From positions 1 through 64,000 of the forward strand of contig CAWIYC010000005.1 of the NCBI GenBank assembly GCA_963840235.1: a DNA stretch of 64,000 bases, written 5' to 3'. The notes beneath the pieces were generated by a model that was not told the DNA's origin, ran no database searches, and saw only the letters and a list, made by a program, of their open reading frames with translations. Source of the DNA: JBBRHQ01 sp963840235 (GTDB lineage: Bacteria > Actinomycetota > Thermoleophilia > Solirubrobacterales > 70-9). This document shows positions 32,629 to 40,049 of the stretch, in pieces (within the stretch, counting starts at the first letter, position 1; the number at the start of each line of letters is the position of its first letter). A program made the position numbers and the translations under genes.

Positions 32629-33294
32629 TCAAACGCCGCCGGTGAAGAGGCGATCGACCTCGGCCTCATCGGCCTCCGGCGACCGCTTCTGCCTGGCGAC
32701 CCCGGCGGGCTCCGCCGGCAGCGCCTCCGCCTCCAACCCCTCGGCCCCGTACTCGGGACGCGGGGTTGCGACCCGGGCGAAGACGGTTCCCTCCGAAGGT
32801 GGTTGACCCTCGCCGAACTTCTCGCCCGCGCTCCGCAGCGCCTCGGCGCTGGAGCCGACTATCCCCGCCAGCGCCTCCAGCACCCTGGTCGAGACCCCGG
32901 CGGAGTCGAGCGAGCCTCGCTCCATCCGGTGGTAGTAGTCCGCGACCTTCTCCGTCTGCCCGCCGACGCCGAGGGCGGCCGCCAACCGCTTCACCAGCTC
33001 GGCGCGCTTGATCCGGGCCCGCTCGCGCAGGCGCGGCAGCAGAACCGGCCAGGCACCGGCCCTGCCGCCAATCGAGCGCTCCATGCCCTCCACGAGGGCT
33101 GGTACCTCGGAGCTCCGATAGGCGTCGGGGTCCCATTTGCGCCCCGGAGAGCGGATCAGGTAGGCGTCGATCAGCGTCGCCAGCTCGTCGCGGTCGACGC
33201 CCTCGACCCTCTCGAGGTAGGTGCGCGGGTTGGCCTCTCCCCCGGCGCGGTGCTCGGCGACGTAATCCTCGAACAGCTTGTCGACGTCGGCCAT
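32629..33294 (-). CDS. HTH (XRE-like) protein with N-terminal extension
   Basis: 221 residues from ATG 33294. The N-terminal ~85 residues ('VDKLFEDYVAEHRAGGEANP', 'DELATLIDAYLIRSPG') are helical. A putative HTH occupies roughly 90-150 ('RLRERARIKRAELVKRLAAA', 'EKVADYYHRMERGSLDSAGV', 'VLEALAGIVGSS'), followed by an acidic, low-complexity tail. It follows the sigma factor stop by 3 nt. A partner or anti-sigma-like role, controlled by the ImmA-like protease in the same operon, is a reasonable inference. The HTH assignment is moderate. Confidence 0.75.
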   Translation of the reverse strand: MADVDKLFEDYVAEHRAGGEANPRTYLERVEGVDRDELATLIDAYLIRSPGRKWDPDAYRSSEVPALVEGMERSIGGRAGAWPVLLPRLRERARIKRAELVKRLAAALGVGGQTEKVADYYHRMERGSLDSAGVSTRVLEALAGIVGSSAEALRSAGEKFGEGQPPSEGTVFARVATPRPEYGAEGLEAEALPAEPAGVARQKRSPEADEAEVDRLFTGGV

Positions 33295-33296
33295 CG

Positions 33297-33944
33297 CTAA
33301 TCGGGGCCGCGAGCGTCCTCGAGCAACCTTCTCAGGTGCTCGCGGAATCTCTTGGCTATCTGGTGCACGTTGGCGTTGGTCATCGGCTTGGCCAGCTCGT
33401 CGTTGGATGACATGTTGACCTGATCGGCGGTCTCCTTCGCCGAGAGGCCCTCGAAGACGTAGAGCTCGACCACGGCTCGATGCGGCTTGCTGAGGTCGCT
33501 CAACGCCTGCTCGATCACGGCCTCGGTGTCGACAGCGTCGGCGAAATCATCATCCGCGAGGTGCTCGCCCCAAGCGTCCTTCTCATCGCCCCCCTCCTCC
33601 GCCAGCGGCAGGTCGGGCTCGTCGGGGCGGCCGCGATGGTAGTCGGCGACACGTCGCTTGGTGATCGTCTGGAGCCAGTTGACGAACTCACCCACCGAGG
33701 TGCCGTCGAAGGCTGACTTGAGGGCGCTGATGAAGACCTCCGAGGCGACGTCGTCGGCGTCCTCGAGTGGGACCTTGAGCAGGATCCTGCGCCTGACGTC
33801 GTCATAGCGCCGGAAGGCGAGGACGCCGAGGGCGGCGCGGGCGGCATCGTTGTCGCCGGCGTTGCGGGCAGCGACGATCTCGGCGATCAGCTGCTCGTCG
33901 GAGAGGGGGTCAAGCTCGTGTTCGTTCTTGGGACGAAAGTTCAA
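33297..33944 (-). CDS. ECF-type sigma-70 family factor
   Basis: 215 residues from TTG 33944 ('LNFRPKNEHELDPLSDEQL'), the first start after the promoter-like motif. Region 2: 'EDADDVASEVFISALKSAFD' with 'FVNWLQTITKRRVADYHRGR'. Region 4: 'LSDLSKPHRAVVELYVFEGL' with 'SAKETADQV' and 'NVHQIAKRFREHLRRLLE'. These are the two domains of an ECF sigma factor. A copy of GTCAG-N17-CGACCT ends 15 nt before the TTG, so the factor could autoregulate. Downstream, the HTH protein, small protein, protease and phosphatase form its operon. The upstream reading frame extends to 34145 but has no support. Confidence 0.85.
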   Translation of the reverse strand: MNFRPKNEHELDPLSDEQLIAEIVAARNAGDNDAARAALGVLAFRRYDDVRRRILLKVPLEDADDVASEVFISALKSAFDGTSVGEFVNWLQTITKRRVADYHRGRPDEPDLPLAEEGGDEKDAWGEHLADDDFADAVDTEAVIEQALSDLSKPHRAVVELYVFEGLSAKETADQVNMSSNDELAKPMTNANVHQIAKRFREHLRRLLEDARGPD

Positions 33945-33959
33945 ACAGGCCTCGAGGTC

Positions 33960-33987
33960 AGGTCGCGAGGGAGGTGCTCGACCTGAC
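33960..33987 (-). promoter_or_regulatory. GTCAG-N17-CGACCT motif of sigma gene (also readable on plus strand)
   Basis: GTCAG at 33987-33983, 17 nt, CGACCT at 33965-33960 on the minus strand, 15 nt before the TTG start. The sequence is nearly self-complementary: on the plus strand GTCAG at 33957-33961 and CGACCT at 33979-33984 also have spacing 17, so it may be bidirectional. Confidence 0.6.
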
Positions 33988-34094
33988 GACGAGCGGGCTT
34001 CCCCGACTGAACCGCAACAGGCTAGCGCTTGTATCGGACGGAACTTTGTCGATCGAGTGACCACCGGGCCCGGAAGCGATCTCGGCGGGCAGGT

Positions 34095-34122
34095 GTCAGG
34101 AGCGGGGGGCGCCGCCCGACCC
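34095..34122 (+). promoter_or_regulatory. GTCAG-N17-CGACCC motif of MWL-type gene
   Basis: GTCAG at 34095-34099, 17 nt, CGACCC at 34117-34122, and the ATG at 34130 is exactly 7 nt on. No ribosome-binding site fits in the gap. Confidence 0.65.
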
Positions 34123-34129
34123 TGGCGGC

Positions 34130-34465
34130 ATGTGGCTGATGACAACCAGCGGCTTCTACAGCGTCGTCGAACACCGTCGCGACCCCGACCGGCTGATCGT
34201 CCGCGCCCGCACCAGGGAGGACATCGAGGCCCTGCGCGAGTGGATCCCCGGCATCGAGCCCTACTCGGGCGCCGGCAGCGACTACCTCTGGCGGGCCGTG
34301 GTCAGCAGGGCCGAGTGGGTCGTCGCCGTCGCCCAGATGGTGAGCGAGATCGACTATCCGAACTTCAAGACGGCGGTCGCGCAGCGCCAGGGCGCGGAGC
34401 GCGCCACCTACTACACCGAGATCTGGCAGGTGCTGCGCCGGCTGCAGCGGGAGCCCGAGGAGTGA
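34130..34465 (+). CDS. MWL-type small protein, paralog of 19269-19604
   Basis: 111 residues from ATG 34130. 'MWLMTTSGFYSVVEHRRDPD', 'RLIVRARTREDIEALREWIP', 'DYLWRAVVSRAEWVVAVAQM' and 'IDYPNFKTAVAQ' followed by 'YYTEIW' match the paralog in order and spacing. The function is unknown. The TGA overlaps the next ATG (TGATG), so a Pro/Glu-rich companion is coupled to it. The paralog at 19269 lacks that companion. Confidence 0.8.
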   Translation: MWLMTTSGFYSVVEHRRDPDRLIVRARTREDIEALREWIPGIEPYSGAGSDYLWRAVVSRAEWVVAVAQMVSEIDYPNFKTAVAQRQGAERATYYTEIWQVLRRLQREPEE

Positions 34466-34665
34466 TGTCGTTGACCCTGCCCGGACCCTCGCGGACGATC
34501 ATCGTCGAGCCGGTCGAGGAGCCGGTGAGCCCGGCGGTGCCTGTCGAGCCCGCCGAGGAGCCACCGCGGGAGCCCGAGCCCGCGCCGAGGGAGCCGGCGC
34601 CCAAGCCGAGGAAGCCGGCGAGGAAGCCCGGGCGGAGGCCCAAGCGGGAGCCGGCCAGGACCTGA
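34465..34665 (+). CDS. Short Pro/Glu/Lys-rich protein coupled to MWL-type gene
   Basis: 66 residues from ATG 34465, overlapping the previous stop by one base. 'MSLTLPGPSRTIIVEPVEEP' is followed by Pro-Glu-rich and Lys/Arg-rich repeats (EPAPREPAPKPRKPARKPG). It is disordered, strongly acidic first and basic last. The conserved beginning (LPxPSRTIxVEP) is, in my recollection, common after MWL-type genes, so it may be a real companion. A perfect hairpin follows the stop. Confidence 0.65.
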   Translation: MSLTLPGPSRTIIVEPVEEPVSPAVPVEPAEEPPREPEPAPREPAPKPRKPARKPGRRPKREPART

Positions 34666-34685
34666 TCCGACCGCGTGGTCGGATC
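34664..34685. terminator. Perfect 9-bp hairpin at end of MWL operon
   Basis: GATCCGACC-GCGT-GGTCGGATC at 34664-34685 begins at the stop codon of the short Pro/Glu-rich gene. There is no T-tract, so it may be a weak or Rho-assisted terminator. Confidence 0.45.
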
Positions 34686-34712
34686 CCCGCGGGCGCGGCC
34701 CGGGGCCGTCCC

Positions 34713-34740
34713 GTCAGAACCCGCCGGACCGGCACGACCT
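34713..34740 (+). promoter_or_regulatory. GTCAG-N17-CGACCT motif upstream of 34748
   Basis: GTCAG at 34713-34717, 17 nt, CGACCT at 34735-34740, then exactly 7 nt to the GTG at 34748. It is the main evidence that the following short frame is a gene. Confidence 0.6.
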
Positions 34741-34747
34741 CTGCAGG

Positions 34748-34960
34748 GTGCGCCGAATCCCGAGATCCCCCTGCTGCCCCGACCTGCTCGCCCCCGACCG
34801 GGTCCTCCCCTTCCATCAGTGGTTCCCGCCCGCCTGCGCCCAGATGCAGGCCCAGCAGGAGCTGAGGAGCCTGGTCGCCGATCCCTTCACCGTCCTCGTC
34901 GACGGCCGGCTGGTGGTGGCGACGCAGTCACGCGGAGACCCCGGAGGCTTCCCGGTGTGA
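34748..34960 (+). CDS. Short protein with leaderless GTG start
   Basis: 70 residues from GTG 34748. 'CCPDLLAPDRVLPFHQWFPP' and 'QQELRSLVADPFTVLVDGRL' look like a small folded domain; two Cys near the N-terminus may bind metal. No family is recognised. Support comes from the motif 7 nt upstream and from the 4-nt GTGA overlap with the next gene, so the two are likely one operon. Confidence 0.55.
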   Translation: MRRIPRSPCCPDLLAPDRVLPFHQWFPPACAQMQAQQELRSLVADPFTVLVDGRLVVATQSRGDPGGFPV

Positions 34961-36384
34961 GCGGGGCTCCGTCGCTCGTCCCCGGCCGTATCCACGGAGT
35001 CCGGCTCTGGACGGTGACGGTCGGGTGCGGCTCGATGGCCCTCTGCGGGCTCAACGGATCCGCCTGGATGATCGGCGGCGAGCCGACCCGGGCCGAGTGC
35101 AGCCCCTTCACCAGGAACTACGGCTGCCGCGGCGAGCGCGGACACGCCCCGGCGCCGGACTGCACCTGCGGGCTCTACTCGATGCACCCCTGGCCCGAGC
35201 AGACCTCCGAGGTCGCCCACTCGATCCTCTACGGCAGCGACCTGGCGATCCCGGTGATGGGGATCGTCGAGGCCTGGGGGCGGATCGAGGTCCACGAGGA
35301 CGGCATCCGCGCCGAGTACGCCCGGCCCCACGCATTGGTCCTGTTCACCGAGTCGTTCCCGCCCGACTACGCCGAGATCCTCGCCGTCCTCGCCCGGACC
35401 TATCGGGTCGACGTCCTCCCGGTGCAGGAGGCGGGGTCGGTGGTGGGCTACTGCGCCGAGAACGCCCCGGGGATGGACCCGGTCGCGGTCGAGCGGCTGC
35501 TGCACCGCCCGGCGCCGCCGGCGGAGGATCCCGGCGAGCTCCCCGACATTGATTGGGGAGCGCCGGGGGGCGCCGGGAGCGGCGGACCCCTTGGCGGGGG
35601 ATCGAAGCCGCCGGCGAGCGGCGACCGCGGGCTGGCTGCGATCGCCTCACGCGCGGGAGAGCTCTTCCTCAATGTCCTCTTCGGGATCCTCGCCATCGCC
35701 TGGTACGGGGTCTGGGCAGCCTTCGGGGTGGCGATCCTCGGCGCGATCTTCCTCGGCTGGTGGGACGAGCCGCCTCCACCACCGCCGAAACCGGCGGCGC
35801 AGCTGCGGGTCCTCGACCAGCGGCTCGTCCACGACGGCTCCACCTCCCGCTACATCGCCGTCGTCCACAACGACAGCCGCCGCCTGGCCGCGGTCGGCGT
35901 CTATCCGTTCGGCGAGTTCCTCGACCGCCGCGGACACAGGCGCGGCGAGCCCGACAGGCGCCGCCGGGTCGAGCTGCGCCCGACGATCCCGCCCGGGGCC
36001 ACCGGGGTCGTCTACGACGACCTCAACCGCTCGCTGCCGGGTGCGGTCCGGCCCGAGATCCGCTTCGCCGCCAGGATGGTGCGCTCGCGACCCTCGCCGT
36101 TCGAGGTCGGGGCGGTGCGGGTCAACCGCCGGCTCTGCATCATCACCGGCCGCCTTCGCTCCGAGCGAGCGCTCGGCCGCAGCCGGGTGGCCGCGGTCGG
36201 GCGCTATGACGGCCGGCTCGAGGTCGCGGGCACCTTCACTGTCGGGCCCGTCCCCCGCGGCTCCTCGACCCAGGTGCTCTACCGCCTCGCCCCCGACGAC
36301 TGCACCGGGAAATCCCCGCGGATCAGCGGCTACCCGGCGCCGGACCCGGGCCAGGTGCTGGCGGCGGATCGGCGCCGACCCTAG
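34957..36384 (+). CDS. Hypothetical membrane protein with Cys-rich N-terminus
   Basis: 475 residues from GTG 34957. The N-terminal 190 residues contain 'PTRAECSPFTRNYGCRGERG', 'APAPDCTCGLYSMHPWP', and 'VEAWGRIEVHEDGIRAEYAR', a domain I have seen in actinobacterial proteins without known function; its cysteines may bind metal. After a Gly/Pro-rich linker comes one transmembrane segment (~residues 243-268, 'FLNVLFGILAIAWYGVWAAF' and on). A beta-rich region follows (280-460). It is probably membrane anchored; the topology is unclear. It is coupled to the short gene at 34748. The 3' end overlaps a converging gene by 4 nt. Confidence 0.75.
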   Translation: MSGAPSLVPGRIHGVRLWTVTVGCGSMALCGLNGSAWMIGGEPTRAECSPFTRNYGCRGERGHAPAPDCTCGLYSMHPWPEQTSEVAHSILYGSDLAIPVMGIVEAWGRIEVHEDGIRAEYARPHALVLFTESFPPDYAEILAVLARTYRVDVLPVQEAGSVVGYCAENAPGMDPVAVERLLHRPAPPAEDPGELPDIDWGAPGGAGSGGPLGGGSKPPASGDRGLAAIASRAGELFLNVLFGILAIAWYGVWAAFGVAILGAIFLGWWDEPPPPPPKPAAQLRVLDQRLVHDGSTSRYIAVVHNDSRRLAAVGVYPFGEFLDRRGHRRGEPDRRRRVELRPTIPPGATGVVYDDLNRSLPGAVRPEIRFAARMVRSRPSPFEVGAVRVNRRLCIITGRLRSERALGRSRVAAVGRYDGRLEVAGTFTVGPVPRGSSTQVLYRLAPDDCTGKSPRISGYPAPDPGQVLAADRRRP

Positions 36385-37166
36385 ATGCCATCCCGGTCCA
36401 CGTCGCAGCGGTCGCAGAGCCTCTTCATGCCGACGAAGTAGGCGACGTGCAGCCAGGCGCCGACGCGACGGTTGTAGTGGTTGGATATCGGCGGGTGGCT
36501 GCGCGGCCGCCCGCAACGGACGCAGGCCGGGCCATCGCAGACGCAGCGCGAGGCCCAGCGCTCGATCTCGCCCCCGCTCCCTGGGGCCGACGCCGAACCC
36601 CTGGGCTCGCCGCAGACCGCGCAGAGATAGAGCCCCTGGGGCAACCAGCCCGGTGGTGGGGGCACGTTGGCGAGCCCGGAGAACTCGCCGAGACCCACCT
36701 CCGGCTCGAGCATCGGCCCCACGCCGCGGTGAGGCCGGTGGCCGCCAATGCGGGCGAAGCGACGCAGCGCCAGATCGTCGAGGACGGCCTCGGGGTCGTG
36801 GCCCGAGGCGTCGATCAGCGCGGCGCAGCCCTCACAGAGCCAGCTCAAACCGCGGCGTGCCTCCGGAAGCGGCTCGACCCGCTCACGGCAGACCTCGCAC
36901 CAGCGGTAGGGGCGGCGCCGCAGGTGCGCCGGGTAGGGGGAGTGCTCGCAGTGGGCGTGGCCGACGCTGAAGCCGATGAAATCGCCGCCGTGGACGTGGC
37001 CCGCGGCGCGCCCCTCGGCGCTGTCCCAGGTCGCCAGCTCCCCGCAGGGCTGGCAGACCTTGGCTCCAGCAGGCGGCAGGCCGCTGCGCGGGCCCTGGCC
37101 GAGGATCGCGACGAGGACGGCAAGATCGCCTCGGTCCGGATTGCTGCTCACAGAGATCACCTCCAT
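36381..37166 (-). CDS. Hypothetical Cys-rich (zinc-ribbon) protein
   Basis: 261 residues from ATG 37166. Many Cys pairs are present: 'AKVCQPCGEL', 'RWCEVCRERVE', 'SWLCEGCAALID', 'YLCAVCGEPRG', 'CDGPACVRCGRPR' and 'MKRLCDRCDVDRDG'. Several zinc knuckles are likely, with 'GDFIGFSVGHAHCEHSPYPA' between them. No known domain is recognised. A motif copy lies at 37260-37287, about 94 nt upstream, so any transcript from it would have a leader. The function is unknown. Confidence 0.7.
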   Translation of the reverse strand: MEVISVSSNPDRGDLAVLVAILGQGPRSGLPPAGAKVCQPCGELATWDSAEGRAAGHVHGGDFIGFSVGHAHCEHSPYPAHLRRRPYRWCEVCRERVEPLPEARRGLSWLCEGCAALIDASGHDPEAVLDDLALRRFARIGGHRPHRGVGPMLEPEVGLGEFSGLANVPPPPGWLPQGLYLCAVCGEPRGSASAPGSGGEIERWASRCVCDGPACVRCGRPRSHPPISNHYNRRVGAWLHVAYFVGMKRLCDRCDVDRDGI

Positions 37167-37259
37167 CGCTCCCGGCGTTGGCACCGTTCCCTCTCGGGCC
37201 GGTTGCCGCGGTGTCGTCGGGCCGGGTCCCTCGACCGCTCTTGATGGTTGTCCCGGGGA

Positions 37260-37287
37260 AAGTCGGGCACTCGGGGGCGGATCTGAC
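37260..37287 (-). promoter_or_regulatory. GTCAG-N17-CGACTT motif (toward 37166)
   Basis: GTCAG at 37287-37283, 17 nt, CGACTT at 37265-37260 on the minus strand. The leaderless position has no start codon, so a leader of about 90 nt would precede ATG 37166. It is back-to-back with the copy at 37303. Confidence 0.45.
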
Positions 37288-37302
37288 GACGCCGTCGGCG
37301 GC

Positions 37303-37330
37303 GTCAGGTACCGGGGCTGTGGCGCGACTC
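37303..37330 (+). promoter_or_regulatory. GTCAG-N17-CGACTC motif of 37338 gene
   Basis: GTCAG at 37303-37307, 17 nt, CGACTC at 37325-37330, with ATG 37338 exactly 7 nt later. Confidence 0.65.
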
Positions 37331-37337
37331 CATCCGT

Positions 37338-37694
37338 ATGGAGACAATTGCCTGTCGCCCGACCGAGATCCGCCTCTCGAACCACAGCGTCGAGCGCTTC
37401 CGCGAGCGCTTCCGCCCGGCCCTCGACTGGAGCACGGCCAAGCGCGAGCTGCTGCGGCTGCTGCGCTGCGGGTCGGTCGAGAACGAGGCGCCGGGGTGGC
37501 TGAGGGACCGGGCCCAGCAGGAGGCCGAGTGCTACTGCACGGTCGGCGAGGACCTGGTCCTGCCGCTCGTCTTCGACGAGGGCGCCTGGATCGCCCGCAC
37601 CTGCCTCGGGCGCGGCTGCGTCTCGGCCCCTGCGCGCCGGCGCCGCAATGCGGCCGGCCGGGCGCGGCGTGCCCGGCGCCGGCTCAAGCGCTGA
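37338..37694 (+). CDS. Hypothetical small basic protein
   Basis: 118 residues from ATG 37338. 'RLSNHSVERFRERFRPALDW', 'AKRELLRLLRCGSVENEAPG', 'CYCTVGEDLVLPLVFDEGAW' and 'IARTCLGRGCVS', then an Arg-rich tail. The pattern (HxxERFxER, GEDLVLP, TCLxRG) is a recurring small family in this group, to my knowledge without an assigned role. The Arg tail suggests nucleic-acid binding, which is inference. A leaderless start is predicted. Confidence 0.7.
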   Translation: METIACRPTEIRLSNHSVERFRERFRPALDWSTAKRELLRLLRCGSVENEAPGWLRDRAQQEAECYCTVGEDLVLPLVFDEGAWIARTCLGRGCVSAPARRRRNAAGRARRARRRLKR

Positions 37695-37785
37695 CCACCT
37701 CTCCCCGGGGGTTCAAGGCAGGACTGAGTCGCCGATGGGTGGATTCCGTCCTCCATTTGGACGTTTTCCACCCGTCGATGCGGGC

Positions 37786-39912
37786 TCAGGTGTTGCGGTC
37801 GGGCAGCCGCTCCAGTTCGCCCGGCAGCGGCGGCGGGCAGCGGCCGGGGTCCAGTGGCCCCGAGATGCGGAAGATCGCGGTCGAGCCGTCGAGAAGAATC
37901 AGCTCCGCCCCGGGGTCGGCGGCGGTCCAGCGCGCCTCGGGCGGGGGGAAGCCCAGGCCCGGGCCGGGGCGGTCGTAGCTGATCACGGCGTAGCGGAAGT
38001 CGCCGCGGTTCAGCGCCCGGCGCCATTGCTCGCATGTGGTCCAGTCGGTGAAGTCGCCGTCGCCGTGATGGTGCCCCAGGTAGACGACCGTGTTGGAGAG
38101 GTCGGTGCCGAGGAGGGCGTAGGGGCGGTCGCTGGTGGTCGCGATCCGGGTGTCACTGAAGTGACGGGCCCAGCGGGCGGCCGCGGAGAGACCCGGCGGT
38201 GTGATGTCGGCGCGGCGGTAGCGGTGGTCGAGGTAGGGGCCCTGGATCGCCCAGAGGAATGCAGCGCCCAGCACCAGCGCCGCCCCCGCCCCCAGCGCCG
38301 CTGAGCGGCGGGAGAGGCGGGCGGGCGGCCATCGCATCGCAGCGAGGAGGGCGGCGAAGGTGAGGAGTCCGATCGCCATCGCCAGGCCGAGGTACTTGCT
38401 GACCCAGTGGGCGCCGGAGGCATCGACGAAGGGGACCAGCGCCAGCATCGCCACCAGCAGGCCCAGGCGAGCCATGGGCGAGCGAAGCCCCGGCGCCAGC
38501 GGCGCCAGAACCAGGCCGACCGCCAGCACCGGCGCCAGGTGACGCAGGCTCGAGAAGAACCCGATCGGCTCACCCGGCGGCCCCTCGGCCGAGGTGCCGT
38601 GGAAGAACCACCCCGCCACTCCCAGCAGCGCCGCCACGCCGAGGACCCGCAGCAGGCGCGGCCCGCGGAGGATGCAGGCGCCGATCACGAACAGGGCCAG
38701 GCCGGCGATCAGCGGCCAGAGCACGCCCATCGCGTCGGAGAGCTCCGGCAGGAACCACTCGTTCCAGACCGTGCCGTCGGTGAGGTAGTGGGCGATCGAG
38801 TGCTGGGGGCGGCCGCCGAGCGGCTGGTCGGGTCCGAGCAGGCGGACGCTGCCGACCTTGCTGACCCAGGGCAGGGGGTTGCCTTCCTGGAGGAGGTTGC
38901 GCAGGTACCAGTAGCCGCCCCCGGCCAGCGCCGGCAGGGCGAACGCGGCCAGCGCCCGGCGCCGGTGACCCGCCTGGGCGATCAGGGGGATGCCGATGAC
39001 CAGCGCCAAGCCCGGCGCCAGCAGGTTGACCTTGGTCCCCACCATCAGGCCGACGGCGAGGCCGGCGGCGACCAGCGGCCGCCAGGGCAGGCCCCTCCCC
39101 TCTCCCGGCTGCGACGACTCCTCCGCCGAGGCCCAGTCGTTGACCAGGATCGCGACCGCAGCGACGATGAAGAAGATCGCGATCGCGTCGTTTCGGCCGG
39201 AGCCGGCCTGGTCGGCCATCACCCCCGAGTCGAGCAGCAGCGCCACCGCGATCAGCGAGTGGGGGCCGACCCCGAACGGGCGCCCGACCGCCCAGGCGGC
39301 GAGGAGGGTCGCGCCGAGCCAGCCCAGGTTCAGCAGCACCGAGAGGGTGTCGCGCCCCAGGGCGAGGATCCCGAAGGAGTTGACCAGCTCGGAGTTGGCG
39401 GGGAAGAACCAGGCCAGGTAGCGGGGGGCGACGAAGACGAAGTCGAAGGTCGAGCCGCTGCGGGCGAAGTCCACCGCGAACGGGCCGTGGTACCAGAGGG
39501 TGTCGTAGCCGCTCATCCCGAACTCGAGGCTGTGCTGGGTGGGGACCGACCAGTGCGCGGCCAGCAGCGCCGATACCGCCAGGGCGGCGACCGTCGCCGC
39601 CCGGCCCGCGGGCGGTGCCGGCGGCGTGATCGCCCGGAAGCGCTCCGGCGGACCGACCCGCAGCCGCAGCGCCACCCCGATCCCCGCCGAGAGCAGCACG
39701 AACGGGATCGGGTCGAAGAGGCCGAGGCTGCCGAGCGCCTCCGCCACCCAGATCAGCAGGGCGACGGTGAACAGCAGATCGACGACCCACGCCGGCGGGC
39801 CCGACCAGCCCGGCAGCAGGCGGGACCTGACCCGGACCGCGCCGAGGCCGGCGCCGCCGATCGCGAGCGCCAGCTCCAGCACTCCGAGCAGGTAGGCGGG
39901 AGCGCTCAGCAC
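37786..39912 (-). CDS. Polytopic membrane glycosyltransferase-like protein (GT-C type)
   Basis: 708 residues from ATG 39912. There are more than ten hydrophobic helices ('YLLGVLELALAIGGAGLGAV', 'LLNLGWLGATLLAAWAVG', 'AIFFIVAAVAILVNDWAS'). The extracytoplasmic loop after the first helices has 'EFGMSGYDTLWYHGPFAVDF', with an acidic residue pair expected in GT-C enzymes, and 'GSGRNDAIAIFF'. A soluble C-terminal domain (~from residue 590) ends the protein. The substrate is unknown; a lipid-linked sugar is probable. The 3' intergenic region is short. Confidence 0.75.
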   Translation of the reverse strand: MLSAPAYLLGVLELALAIGGAGLGAVRVRSRLLPGWSGPPAWVVDLLFTVALLIWVAEALGSLGLFDPIPFVLLSAGIGVALRLRVGPPERFRAITPPAPPAGRAATVAALAVSALLAAHWSVPTQHSLEFGMSGYDTLWYHGPFAVDFARSGSTFDFVFVAPRYLAWFFPANSELVNSFGILALGRDTLSVLLNLGWLGATLLAAWAVGRPFGVGPHSLIAVALLLDSGVMADQAGSGRNDAIAIFFIVAAVAILVNDWASAEESSQPGEGRGLPWRPLVAAGLAVGLMVGTKVNLLAPGLALVIGIPLIAQAGHRRRALAAFALPALAGGGYWYLRNLLQEGNPLPWVSKVGSVRLLGPDQPLGGRPQHSIAHYLTDGTVWNEWFLPELSDAMGVLWPLIAGLALFVIGACILRGPRLLRVLGVAALLGVAGWFFHGTSAEGPPGEPIGFFSSLRHLAPVLAVGLVLAPLAPGLRSPMARLGLLVAMLALVPFVDASGAHWVSKYLGLAMAIGLLTFAALLAAMRWPPARLSRRSAALGAGAALVLGAAFLWAIQGPYLDHRYRRADITPPGLSAAARWARHFSDTRIATTSDRPYALLGTDLSNTVVYLGHHHGDGDFTDWTTCEQWRRALNRGDFRYAVISYDRPGPGLGFPPPEARWTAADPGAELILLDGSTAIFRISGPLDPGRCPPPLPGELERLPDRNT

Positions 39913-40049
39913 GTGACCCGGTCACCTCCGCACGTGCCCGTGACGTCGGTGCTCCTGGGCATCGGCGCGCACTCTAGCCACGCCCCCCGGTCGAACTGGC
40001 GCCGGGCGCCCTCCGGGGTCAGAATGGGGCCCTGACGCGGACAGCGGCG

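Noticed and set aside
38407..40035. Long plus-strand open frame opposite the glycosyltransferase-like gene
   Set aside because: The Arg/Gln/Asp-rich translation has no fold-like features; the opposite strand encodes a coherent polytopic membrane protein.
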